DNA of 18,292 nucleotides from CAIOJG01 sp964477455 (GCA_964477455.1 CAYZHG010000088.1:1-18292); one strand, 5' to 3'; positions 1 through 6,815 are shown, counted from the first letter of the stretch. Translations and numbers: made by a program. The notes: generated by a model not told the origin, from the sequence alone.

Positions 1-32
1 GCTTTAAAATACGATAATTCATATTTTAAAGC
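1..32. repeat. Perfect 11-bp inverted repeat at the window edge
   Basis: The arms GCTTTAAAATA (1-11) and TATTTTAAAGC (22-32) are exact reverse complements around a 10-nt loop. It lies downstream of the 165-aa minus-strand gene and could be the stem of its terminator, but any T-tract on that strand would fall before position 1, outside the window. It could also be part of the dense hairpin region that follows. Confidence 0.6.
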
Positions 33-153
33 TAGTGCGGGCGGTCCAATGTGTCTGACCCTCCATACTAGTTTGTCTTTAACGTTCGCTTGTTGCGAAT
101 GGAGTGATTTCAAGACTTCACTCTATGCTTTCACCATATTTCGGAAGGTGAAA
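32..153. repeat. Cluster of short inverted repeats (structured non-coding DNA)
   Basis: Several short inverted repeats follow one another: CTAGT 32-36 with ACTAG 67-71; TTCGC 85-89 with GCGAA 95-99, nested inside CTCCAT 61-66 with ATGGAG 99-104; GAGTGA 102-107 with TCACTC 118-123; and TTTCACC 129-135 with GGTGAAA 147-153. No supported gene covers this stretch. It could be a structured 3' UTR of the 165-aa minus-strand gene, a small RNA, or the remnant of a mobile element. I recognise no known RNA family. Each stem is short, so the density is the evidence rather than any single hairpin. Confidence 0.4.
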
Positions 154-166
154 AGTACCGACTGTT

Positions 167-664
167 TTACTGCTTGTCAATCGGCAAGTCCGCTCGAACC
201 ATCTGCATGTACACGGCCACTGCTCCTTGGACTGTTGTGGATTGTTTCGCCACAACCTCCCAGCTGAGATGGTCGAGCCCCTGTGCTAAAGTAAGGATCG
301 GCGGACTCCATCTCTCTAATTTATCCTTATACACCAGGTGCCCGTGTTTTAAACACGAGCAAGGCAAAGAACAAATTTGAAAGACTACCGGCATCTTTTT
401 TTCATTTGGCGGTGGCGGTTTGACCCTGGTCGTGTGTTCCAACGCCTCGTTGATAGTTTCCGGGATGCCGTATTCTCTGGCTTTTTTCATTGCCTCGGCA
501 CACTCAGTCGCGCTATACTTATCATTCTGAACGGCCAGCGTTAGCCGGTTGTTGAATGTCGTCATGTCGATGGCGGCAAAACCTTTGCCGTCATTTAGTA
601 TGACTAAAACATACTTTATTCCCAACAGGCTAAACAGTTGATTATTCTGACCGATTAAGAACAT
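167..664 (-). CDS. Unrecognised 165-aa protein, probably horizontally acquired
   Basis: I do not recognise this family. The reading frame is supported by a GGAGG (plus-strand 669-673) four bases before the ATG, and by a promoter with -35 TTGACA and -10 TAGTAT 17 bp apart further upstream. The protein has no evident signal peptide; residues 8-23 are hydrophobic but end in a charged NDGKG turn. A PPPP stretch (83-86) precedes a Cys/His cluster with C98, C102, C104, H107 and H109, which could bind a metal. The coding DNA is about 48% GC by hand count, well above its neighbours, and uses many G/C-ended codons, which suggests transfer. The DNA also holds perfect short palindromes, for example 343-357 and 574-590. 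No neighbour hints at a function. Confidence 0.65.
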   Translation of the reverse strand: MFLIGQNNQLFSLLGIKYVLVILNDGKGFAAIDMTTFNNRLTLAVQNDKYSATECAEAMKKAREYGIPETINEALEHTTRVKPPPPNEKKMPVVFQICSLPCSCLKHGHLVYKDKLERWSPPILTLAQGLDHLSWEVVAKQSTTVQGAVAVYMQMVRADLPIDKQ

Positions 665-683
665 TTTTCCTCCAGCAATTTCC

Positions 684-700
684 TACACCACAGCGGTGTA
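684..700 (-). promoter_or_regulatory. Small hairpin just upstream of the GGAGG site
   Basis: TACACC (684-689) and GGTGTA (695-700) pair around a 5-nt loop, ending 10 bases before the GGAGG site of the 165-aa gene on the minus strand. In the mRNA it would sit directly 5' of the ribosome-binding site. The stem is only 6 bp, so a regulatory role is speculative. Confidence 0.3.
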
Positions 701-704
701 CCCC

Positions 705-728
705 AATCGGAATCGCAATCTGAATCTA
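705..728. repeat. Four tandem AATCNN hexamers
   Basis: AATC begins at 705, 711, 717 and 723 with exact 6-nt spacing (AATCGG, AATCGC, AATCTG, AATCTA). On the minus strand this is a run of GATT units inside the leader of the 165-aa gene. It may be a degenerate microsatellite or a protein- or RNA-binding array. Confidence 0.5.
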
Positions 729-737
729 ATGTTACAA

Positions 738-775
738 GGGGGAATAATGGCCAAATTATAGGCAATTATTTCCCC
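738..775. repeat. Long imperfect inverted repeat in the 165-aa gene leader
   Basis: GGGGGAATAAT (738-748) pairs with ATTATTTCCCC (765-775) with one G-T wobble, giving an 11-bp stem and a 16-nt loop. It falls between the minus-strand promoter at 804-832 and the ATG at 664, so it would fold in the leader RNA. Neither strand has a clear T-tract right after the stem, so I do not call it a terminator for the kinase gene. It could be a regulatory leader element. Confidence 0.45.
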
Positions 776-803
776 TCACAACTTTTTAAAAGAACAATTT
801 TAC

Positions 804-832
804 ATACTAAAGCAAAACTGACGGTTTGTCAA
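804..832 (-). promoter_or_regulatory. Promoter for the 165-aa gene
   Basis: On the minus strand, TTGACA (plus 827-832) is followed after exactly 17 bp by TAGTAT (plus 804-809), a near-consensus sigma-70-type promoter. Transcription should start near 797, leaving a leader of about 130 nt before the ATG at 664. That is unusual here, where most leaders appear very short. Confidence 0.6.
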
Positions 833-864
833 TCCTCATTTAGAGAAATTATATAATTTCATTG

Positions 865-2904
865 TTATGTAATAGACACTTCACCCGCCTTTGGTTTGCT
901 ACCTGATAGTGGTAAGCTAAACCAAAAAGTCGTACCTTTGCCAATTTTGCTTTCGAATCCAACCTTACCTCCAGAAACATCGACAATCTGCTTCACCAAA
1001 TATAAACCCAGACCATTTCCTTCTTTTTTAACTTTAATATTTTCACCGCGATAAAATTTTTCAAATATTCTAGGCTTGTCTTTTTCAGGAATACCACAAC
1101 CGTTATCACTAATTTTAGAAATAATTTCATCTTTATTTAAACTAATAGCCACCAAGATCTTACCTTTTTCTGGAGTGTACTTTATTGCGTTAGTTAAAAT
1201 ATTTTTATAAACTTCTGAAATTAGATGTGGATCGATGTTGATTTTTGGTAAATTTTTATCAACACGAATACTCAAAATTTGTTTCTTAACAGTGGTTTTA
1301 TTTTTTAATTCTTTGACAACATCACTAACTAAATCTTTTAGAGATGTTGGTTTTGGATTGATAATAATTCTACCAGATTCAATTCTTGAAATATTCAATA
1401 ACGAATTTATTAAATTTATCATGCTTTCGTTGGAATTATAGATATCTCTCAAACTATCTATTTGCTTTTTCTTTAAAATCCCCATTTTTCCTTTTAACAT
1501 CAAATCAGACATCCACTTTATCGCCGTCGAAGGAGTTAAAAGTTGATGCGTAGCCAATGATAAAAATTCCGTTTTCATTCTATCTACTTCATCTTCTTTG
1601 GTAATATCTCGAAAAACCGCAATCGCTCCTTCTAATTTATTGTTAACAATAATCGGAGTAATGGTTGATTCAAGAGGGAAGCGTGTGCCATCCTTTTTTA
1701 AAATATACAAATGTGAACCAACAGAAACGTTCGTTATTTTATTTTGAGTTAATGCGATATGAAATGGTCTTTCATTGGTTGGTACATCAACACCGTTTTT
1801 ATCAACCAGTCGCCAAATATCAAAATATGATTTTCCGACCGATTCCTTTGCACTATATCCAAAAAGCATCTCGGCTCTTTCGTTGACAAACATCAATATT
1901 CCATTTTTGTCACAAGCTATCAAACCATCACCAATACTAACAATCAAAGCTTCTGTTTTGGCTATTTCGTTCAATAATAATTTTCGACGTTTTTGCAATA
2001 GCCATAAAAATACTATGATAATTAGAAGGAAAAACAGGGAAATGGTTGCGTAAACTATTACTCTTAAATTTACTTCGGAAATGTAGGTTGGAAAAATAAT
2101 CAATTTCACTTTTTTGTTGGCAAAAGTAATATCTTCACTCACGGATCCTTTTTTTGGCAGCAAATACACTTTCGATGAATCATCCTTAACAGTTCCGCCT
2201 TGTGGATTGACAATACGTTCACCATTAATAGTGTATATAACGTCACTATCAAAGGGGATAATAAAAAAATCAGTTTTAAAATATTCGTCTTTGCTATGGA
2301 TTTGATGTGTACCGGGCATTGGAGCTAACAAATTTTTTAATCGCAATACGACAATTGTTTCACCCAAATATTGTTCGCCTTTAAAAACAGGTGAATATAT
2401 TAGGATGCCAGGATAGCCTTCAAGAAGCATTATCGGTTCTGTAACTACTGGCGATTTGATTTGTTGTGCTTCCAGAGTTGGTTGTATGCGGTTTTTATAA
2501 TCATTTAAATTTAAACCAAGCATTTTGTCGTTGTCTGCATTTGATGGATAGACATATCGAATAATATTTTGCGCGTCAGCCCATTCGATCATCAACGGGA
2601 TCGAATAATCTTCCGTTGCATTTTGTTTGATTAATTTTGAACCAAATAAATCAAATTCTGCTTTGGTTACTTCTTGACTTGAAGCAAACAAGGCGCCGGC
2701 ACTTTCAGAAATTTCCACAGCATCGTGAAACCTGCCAACAATCAAAGCTTTTCTTTGTGCAACTTCGTTATTATAAATATTGCGGAAAAATTTGAATTCT
2801 TTTTGATATAATAAATAAATCAATATAGAAAGTATTATAAAAAGCAAGACACTTGGAATAACCAAATATCTTAGTGAATCGGAAATTGATTTTTTATTAT
2901 CCAT
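865..2904 (-). CDS. CHASE-PAS membrane sensor histidine kinase
   Basis: This 679-aa protein is a two-component sensor that should autophosphorylate on a histidine when an extracytoplasmic ligand binds. A transmembrane helix at about 12-33 is followed by a CHASE-type sensor (about 55-195; RYVYP at 116-120 and an IYSPVFKG stretch match the family), then a second helix at about 281-303. A PAS domain spans about 317-437. The HisKA H-box reads ATHQLLTP with phospho-acceptor H453. The catalytic domain has the N-box (KNILTNAIKYTP), the G1 box DNGCGIP from D600, an F-box (RIFEKFYRG) and the G2 box (GNGLGLYLVK), so all key elements are intact. It lacks a receiver domain and no response regulator lies in the window, so it is an orphan here. 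The ligand is unknown. No Shine-Dalgarno sequence precedes the start, and an extended -10 ends 8 nt upstream. Confidence 0.93.
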   Translation of the reverse strand: MDNKKSISDSLRYLVIPSVLLFIILSILIYLLYQKEFKFFRNIYNNEVAQRKALIVGRFHDAVEISESAGALFASSQEVTKAEFDLFGSKLIKQNATEDYSIPLMIEWADAQNIIRYVYPSNADNDKMLGLNLNDYKNRIQPTLEAQQIKSPVVTEPIMLLEGYPGILIYSPVFKGEQYLGETIVVLRLKNLLAPMPGTHQIHSKDEYFKTDFFIIPFDSDVIYTINGERIVNPQGGTVKDDSSKVYLLPKKGSVSEDITFANKKVKLIIFPTYISEVNLRVIVYATISLFFLLIIIVFLWLLQKRRKLLLNEIAKTEALIVSIGDGLIACDKNGILMFVNERAEMLFGYSAKESVGKSYFDIWRLVDKNGVDVPTNERPFHIALTQNKITNVSVGSHLYILKKDGTRFPLESTITPIIVNNKLEGAIAVFRDITKEDEVDRMKTEFLSLATHQLLTPSTAIKWMSDLMLKGKMGILKKKQIDSLRDIYNSNESMINLINSLLNISRIESGRIIINPKPTSLKDLVSDVVKELKNKTTVKKQILSIRVDKNLPKINIDPHLISEVYKNILTNAIKYTPEKGKILVAISLNKDEIISKISDNGCGIPEKDKPRIFEKFYRGENIKVKKEGNGLGLYLVKQIVDVSGGKVGFESKIGKGTTFWFSLPLSGSKPKAGEVSIT

Positions 2905-2921
2905 ATAAATTTATTATATCA
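2902..2921 (-). promoter_or_regulatory. Extended -10 promoter of the histidine kinase, leaderless start
   Basis: On the minus strand TGATATAAT (plus 2913-2921) is a perfect extended -10 (TGN-TATAAT). Only 8 nt separate it from the ATG, so the transcript should begin at or within a base or two of the start codon. No convincing -35 is visible. Confidence 0.55.
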
Positions 2922-3034
2922 CATTTTTTAGAATAATAATATAATAATGAGATTTTTTTCATCTATTATATGCTCTAGCCAAATAATATATTTAATGATA
3001 AGCTTTTATTAAATTTCAAATAAGTTTATTTTAA

Positions 3035-3343
3035 ATGCGTTTTTTTGTACATTATTTTTTACACCTCATTTTTCCTGCAGTTTTTGCCTTAACTTGGTTC
3101 AAACAGAATTGGAAAAAAGCTTGGGCAATTATAGTTCTCACTATGTTAGTGGATTTGGACCATCTTTTTTCTACACCTATTTATAATGCAAATCGATGTA
3201 GCATCGGTTTTCATCCACTCCATTCATTTATCGCTATTACATTTTATTGTTTAGGTATTCTGTTTCCAAAAACACGCTTGATCGCCGTGGCGTTATTATT
3301 TCATATGCTAGTTGATTATCTTGATTGCCTTTGGATAAGTTAA
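3035..3343 (+). CDS. DUF6122 family small membrane protein
   Basis: This is a 102-aa hydrophobic protein of about three membrane segments. Its conserved polar residues fall in the motifs HYFLHL (near the N-terminus), MLVDLDHL, GFHPLHS and FHMLVDYLDC. These match my memory of the DUF6122 family and resemble the His/Asp pattern of YdjM-type membrane-bound putative metal hydrolases. Function is unknown; the paired His and Asp residues near the membrane suggest metal binding (inference). It is not clearly in an operon with queC, which starts 62 nt later. There is no Shine-Dalgarno sequence before the ATG. The HK gene is divergent, and the AT-rich 130-bp gap holds promoter-like AT runs but nothing else I can name. 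Confidence 0.8.
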   Translation: MRFFVHYFLHLIFPAVFALTWFKQNWKKAWAIIVLTMLVDLDHLFSTPIYNANRCSIGFHPLHSFIAITFYCLGILFPKTRLIAVALLFHMLVDYLDCLWIS

Positions 3344-3395
3344 GCTTTCTATTTATGCCATTAGTTCAATTAAATCAAATGTAATGTTTCATCAA

Positions 3396-3401
3396 TATAA
3401 T
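3396..3401 (+). promoter_or_regulatory. TATAAT box immediately before queC
   Basis: A perfect TATAAT ends only 4 nt before the queC ATG. If it were the -10, transcription would begin at or inside the start codon. Either it is a chance match in AT-rich DNA or the mRNA is leaderless from a slightly different box. There is no in-frame ATG further downstream before the conserved region. Confidence 0.3.
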
Positions 3402-3405
3402 ATAT

Positions 3406-4137
3406 ATGCATAATTCAGTTTTAAAAAATAATACAAATCAATCAGGAATTGAAAAAAAAGCAGTAGTTTTGCTAAGTGGAGGTCTTGATTCGGCCACCAC
3501 CGCCATTCTTGCTAAATCAAATGGTTTTGAAATCCATGCGATTAGTTTTGCTTATGGCCAACGGCACTCAGTTGAGCTTGAAGCCGCAAAGCGGGTAGTA
3601 GATTTTCTTGGTATAAAACATCATATTGTTGTTCCAATTGATTTGAGAATATTTGGTGGTTCGGCTCTCACCAGTAATATAGAAGTACCAAAAGACAGGA
3701 CGACCGATGAAATGATTGCAAAAGAAATTCCTATTACATACGTACCTGCACGTAACACTATATTTCTGTCTTTTGCTTTGGCATATGCTGAAATACTTGG
3801 CTCAGCCGACATTTTTATTGGGGTAAACGCCCTAGATTACAGCGGATATCCAGATTGTCGCCTGGAATTTATCAATGCATTTGAAAAAATGGCTAATTTA
3901 GCTACAAAAGCCGGTGTGGAAGGCCTCCATATCAAAATTCATACACCTTTAATTAATTTAACTAAAGCGGAGATAATAACTAGAGGAATGGAATTTAAAT
4001 TTGACTACGGTTTGACTATTAGTTGTTATGATCCTTCTGAAAATGGTTTGGCATGCGGACATTGCGACTCGTGTATCTTGCGACAAAAAGGTTTCAAGGA
4101 AGGTGGTTTTTCTGATCCAACAAAATACTACAACTAA
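3406..4137 (+). CDS. queC: 7-cyano-7-deazaguanine synthase QueC
   Basis: QueC converts 7-carboxy-7-deazaguanine to preQ0 using ATP and ammonia, in the pathway to queuosine of tRNA or to deazapurine-modified DNA. The PP-loop motif SGGLDS is at 24-29. The zinc site is the Cys series C207, C217, C220 and C223 (CGHCDSC), and SFAYGQRH and VPARNTIFLS are typical family motifs. At 243 aa it is a normal length with a slightly extended N-terminus (about 17 residues before the first strand). No queD, queE or queF lies nearby, so the rest of the pathway must be elsewhere or the product has another fate. It is followed by a DUF1294 gene after 16 nt and then a rhodanese gene, suggesting one transcript. 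No Shine-Dalgarno sequence is visible. Confidence 0.95.
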   Translation: MHNSVLKNNTNQSGIEKKAVVLLSGGLDSATTAILAKSNGFEIHAISFAYGQRHSVELEAAKRVVDFLGIKHHIVVPIDLRIFGGSALTSNIEVPKDRTTDEMIAKEIPITYVPARNTIFLSFALAYAEILGSADIFIGVNALDYSGYPDCRLEFINAFEKMANLATKAGVEGLHIKIHTPLINLTKAEIITRGMEFKFDYGLTISCYDPSENGLACGHCDSCILRQKGFKEGGFSDPTKYYN

Positions 4138-4153
4138 TTATTAATTTTTGAAA

Positions 4154-4453
4154 ATGTTAATTGATAACCAATTGCTCACAATTTTAATCGCTTACTTTGC
4201 GATCAATTTTATCGCTTTTATAATTATGCTTGTCGATAAAATTAAATCCACTCAACGTGGCGCTGAGAGAATTTCCGAGGGCACACTATTCTTTATGGCA
4301 GCCGCCTTTGGTGCCATCGGTGTCTATTTGGGAATGTTTACTTTTAGACACAAAACCCAAAAGTTTTATTTTTTAATTGGTATTCCACTAATTATTATAC
4401 AAAATGCCGCTTTGGTATATGTAATTTATTTATTTTTGCAAAATAATATATGA
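4154..4453 (+). CDS. DUF1294 family membrane protein
   Basis: A 99-aa integral membrane protein with about three helices (roughly 5-26, 44-61 and 71-95). The family features are DK at 28-29, RISEG at 39-43, a Gly-containing helix (AFGAIGVYLGM) and FRHKT at 64-68. The biochemical role of DUF1294 is unknown. I chose the ATG at 4154 over an upstream in-frame TTG at 4148, because ATG gives the usual N-terminus. The TGA stop overlaps the ATG of the rhodanese gene (ATGA), so the two are probably translationally coupled. This TGA also argues against a code in which TGA is sense. Confidence 0.88.
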   Translation: MLIDNQLLTILIAYFAINFIAFIIMLVDKIKSTQRGAERISEGTLFFMAAAFGAIGVYLGMFTFRHKTQKFYFLIGIPLIIIQNAALVYVIYLFLQNNI

Positions 4454-4770
4454 TCGGAAAACAAATTTCAGCAGAAGCATTACACAATTTTCTTGAAGAA
4501 GGTTTAGATGAAGGTATTCTTGTCGACGTACGCACACCTGAAGAATTTGCCAAAGGTGGTATAGTTGGAGCAATCAATATTCCTGTTGATCAAATAATGG
4601 GAAAATTAGAAATGTTGCGCCCATACAAAAAAATATATTTGTATTGTCTATCAGGTGGCCGTAGTCAGTTAGCCAGTGCTCAACTTGGAGCAGGTGATAT
4701 CAAAGGTGAACTTGTAAATTTAGAAAGTGGGATTCTAGGGTGGAGAAAACAAGGCTACACATTAAAATAA
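4450..4770 (+). CDS. Single-domain rhodanese-like protein
   Basis: This 106-aa protein is one rhodanese domain, a family that carries sulfur as a persulfide on an active-site cysteine. The active loop is CLSGGRS with C66 and R72. The family motifs VDVRTPEEF (25-33) and GAINIP (40-45) precede it, and GILGWRKQG is the usual C-terminal helix. It is complete and has no signal peptide, so it should be cytoplasmic. It overlaps the DUF1294 stop by four bases and is the last gene before the bidirectional terminator at 4780-4811. Placement behind queC could mean a sulfur or tRNA-modification role, but that is only contextual. Confidence 0.92.
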   Translation: MIGKQISAEALHNFLEEGLDEGILVDVRTPEEFAKGGIVGAINIPVDQIMGKLEMLRPYKKIYLYCLSGGRSQLASAQLGAGDIKGELVNLESGILGWRKQGYTLK

Positions 4771-4779
4771 TCAATTGTA

Positions 4780-4811
4780 AAAAAATAATGACAAAGCAGT
4801 CATTATTTTTT
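4780..4811. terminator. Bidirectional intrinsic terminator
   Basis: A run of A followed by TAATGAC (4780-4792) pairs over 13 bp with GTCATTA plus a T-run (4799-4811) around a 6-nt loop. It sits between the convergent rhodanese gene (+) and dehydrogenase gene (-). The A- and T-tracts make it functional in both directions. Confidence 0.85.
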
Positions 4812-4834
4812 GTTAAAGCAAACAGTGAATATTT

Positions 4835-5803
4835 TTATTTGTGTAACGAATGTGCAGGAGTTTTACCACTAAGCGTTTCGATAATATTTTGAACAGCGAT
4901 TTCAGACATTTTCATGCGAGTTTCAATGGTGGCCGAAGCAATATGAGGTGTTAAAATTACATTATTTAATTTAGTCAAACCAGGAGTAAGTTTAGGTTCG
5001 AATTCATATACATCAATTGCCGCACCAGCAATTTGTTTTTTTCTCAAAGCGGCTACCAAGGCTTTTTCATCAATCACTGGACCGCGTGAAGTATTGATTA
5101 AATAAGCAGACTTTTTCATCAGAGCAAATTCTTTTTTCCCAATCAAATGACGAGTGGAAGGCATCAGTGGCACATGCAAAGTAACAAAATCAGATTGTTT
5201 TAATAACTCCGAAGTTTCCAAAAACTTTCCACCAAATTTCGCTTCAAATTCTGGATTGCGAACTACATCGTGATAAACTATTTTCAAACCAAAACAAATT
5301 GCTCGAGCCGCGACCGCAAAGCCAATCCGGCCTAAGCCGATGATACCAAGCGTCTTGTCATGAATATCTTCTCCGATAAATAGAAATGGCTTCCAGCCTT
5401 TATACTTGTTGGCACGAGTAAATTTATCCGCCTCAACAATACGTCGTGCCGAAGCCAACAATAGACCCATAGTATGCTCAGCTACAGCCTCGGTCGAACC
5501 TTGAGGAGTATTGGTAGCCATAATTCCGCGATTTTTAGCGGCCTCAAGATCTAGGTTATCAAAACCAACGGCAAAATTTGCCACTATTTTTAAATTTTTC
5601 CCAGCGGCAGACAACACCTCGTCGTCGATTTTATCAGTCAACAAACAAAGCAAAGCATCGATACCTTTTACATTTTTCAAAAGTTCTTTTCTAGTCAAAA
5701 CACGATCCAGTGGATTAATCTTTACTTGATAACCCTGATCCTTGAGCATTTTGATGCCATTATCACAAATCATGCGAGTTACGTATACTTTAGGTTTCGA
5801 CAT
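4835..5803 (-). CDS. D-2-hydroxyacid dehydrogenase (glyoxylate/hydroxypyruvate reductase type)
   Basis: A 322-aa NAD(P)H-dependent enzyme that should reduce a 2-keto acid such as glyoxylate or hydroxypyruvate to the D-hydroxy acid, or run in reverse. The Rossmann motif GLGRIG is at 156-161. The catalytic triad is R240 (NTSRGP), E269 (YEFEP) and H287 (TPHIASAT). VANFAVGFDNLDLEAA and an AEHTMGLLLASARR helix are characteristic of the GyaR branch. There is no ACT regulatory domain, so it is not a long SerA. Length is normal. It lies 10 nt downstream of a PfkB kinase, almost certainly in the same transcript. If the substrate is hydroxypyruvate, D-glycerate would be the product, which a kinase could phosphorylate. 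The exact substrate cannot be read from sequence. Confidence 0.92.
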   Translation of the reverse strand: MSKPKVYVTRMICDNGIKMLKDQGYQVKINPLDRVLTRKELLKNVKGIDALLCLLTDKIDDEVLSAAGKNLKIVANFAVGFDNLDLEAAKNRGIMATNTPQGSTEAVAEHTMGLLLASARRIVEADKFTRANKYKGWKPFLFIGEDIHDKTLGIIGLGRIGFAVAARAICFGLKIVYHDVVRNPEFEAKFGGKFLETSELLKQSDFVTLHVPLMPSTRHLIGKKEFALMKKSAYLINTSRGPVIDEKALVAALRKKQIAGAAIDVYEFEPKLTPGLTKLNNVILTPHIASATIETRMKMSEIAVQNIIETLSGKTPAHSLHK

Positions 5804-5813
5804 ACAATATTAG

Positions 5814-6779
5814 TTAAATAATTTTAGCCTGAGGTTCAGGATTATTTTTTAAAAATTTTAAAATTTCATTTTTGTTTAACAAACCAGCTTGACCTCCAAT
5901 TTTTTGAACAACCGACGCCGAATTTGCTGACCCCCAACGCATCGCTTGTTTCACATTCTGTCCATTCATCAAAGCCGACAAAAAACCACAAGCAAAAGCA
6001 TCTCCCGCACCAGTCTTTTCCAAGACTCGCACATCAAAAATTCCTTGAAAATATACATTCATTCCATCAAAACAATAAGCACCATTTGAACCATCTGTAA
6101 CCACCACTATTTTTGGTCCCAATTCCATTAATTTTCGAAGTAGAAATTTTATATCTTCTATTTTACCAAGTAATCGCCACGCTTCCTCTTTGTTTAAAAA
6201 TAGAACTTCTGTAACTGAAAATATTGTTTTTAAACTCTCAATACCATCGCGCAATTCATTTGCCCCTGGATTAAAGGCGAGCTTTGTTTTTTCAGTTTTT
6301 ATTTTACGAATAATTTCGCGATGCAATGTTTTGTGACCTTCTGATAACGACGCCAAAAATAGCCACTTAGTTTTGAATAATGGTAATTTATATTTACGAG
6401 GTGCTTGATAGGTTAAAATGGTGCGCTCTCCTTTGAAACTGATAACTGATGAATAATCAGTGCGAGTAGTTTTATCAATTTTTACTAGAGTAGGGGAAAC
6501 CTTTTCCTTTTTAAAAACTGTTAGACTTTGCTTACCAGCAACATCATCTCCCAAAATTGTATATAGGCCCGTTTTTAAACCAAAACGAGAAGCACCAACA
6601 ATACAATTTGGTGCTGTTCCAACACCAGGAACATCCACGACCTGTTTTACAGGAATCTTATCAGAATAATTGACACACAACTGACATGCCTGAGCGTTGA
6701 GTTGGCAACTGACTGTCGCCTCATGCAACATCAAAAACACGTCCATAGCGGTATCACCAACACCTACGAGATCATACAT
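5814..6779 (-). CDS. PfkB-family carbohydrate kinase
   Basis: A 321-aa ribokinase-fold enzyme that transfers phosphate from ATP to a sugar, sugar acid or nucleoside. The GVGTAPN stretch (52-58) forms the substrate-side signature. NKEEA (196-200) is the family N-x-x-E metal/phosphate motif. The second PfkB signature contains GAGD at 257-260 with catalytic D260, preceded by EKT rather than the usual DTT/DPT. The substrate is not identifiable; 2-keto-3-deoxygluconate, ribose, fructose derivatives or glycerate are all possible. The co-transcribed dehydrogenase would be consistent with hydroxy-acid metabolism. It has an unusually Cys-rich early segment (C25, C32, C35). There is no Shine-Dalgarno sequence, and the ATG lies inside an inverted repeat that spans the leader. 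Confidence 0.9.
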   Translation of the reverse strand: MYDLVGVGDTAMDVFLMLHEATVSCQLNAQACQLCVNYSDKIPVKQVVDVPGVGTAPNCIVGASRFGLKTGLYTILGDDVAGKQSLTVFKKEKVSPTLVKIDKTTRTDYSSVISFKGERTILTYQAPRKYKLPLFKTKWLFLASLSEGHKTLHREIIRKIKTEKTKLAFNPGANELRDGIESLKTIFSVTEVLFLNKEEAWRLLGKIEDIKFLLRKLMELGPKIVVVTDGSNGAYCFDGMNVYFQGIFDVRVLEKTGAGDAFACGFLSALMNGQNVKQAMRWGSANSASVVQKIGGQAGLLNKNEILKFLKNNPEPQAKII

Positions 6780-6810
6780 ATTTTTGATTTCAAATATTTA
6801 AAAATGTATG
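6773..6810 (-). promoter_or_regulatory. Inverted repeat covering the PfkB kinase leader and start codon
   Basis: ATGTATG at plus 6804-6810 pairs with CATACAT at 6773-6779, which contains the kinase start codon. A/T runs continue the stem inward with a single bulge. The predicted transcription start is near 6809, so the whole leader could fold into one hairpin with the start codon in the stem. The stem is AT-rich and therefore weak. Confidence 0.4.
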
Positions 6811-6815
6811 GAGAT

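Noticed and set aside
80..104. Integron attC-like site suggested by AACGTT and nested repeats after a gene
   Set aside because: The conserved RYYYAAC/GTTRRRY ends do not fit, and no integrase or second cassette is visible.
174..380. Plus-strand open frame opposite the 165-aa gene
   Set aside because: It has no ribosome-binding site, promoter or recognisable family and is the shadow of the minus-strand frame, which has GGAGG and a promoter.
738..775. Possible terminator of the histidine kinase gene
   Set aside because: The stem is good, but neither strand has a T-tract directly after it, and a promoter for the next gene lies upstream of it. A leader element fits better.
4451..4453. Possible recoding of TGA as Gly, as in some CPR lineages
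   Set aside because: This TGA ends a DUF1294 protein at its normal length and overlaps the next ATG. TAA and TAG also end recognisable genes, so the standard bacterial code fits.
4995..5005. GGTTCGAATTC, resembling a tRNA T-loop
   Set aside because: It lies inside the well-supported dehydrogenase gene, and no acceptor or anticodon stems can be built around it.
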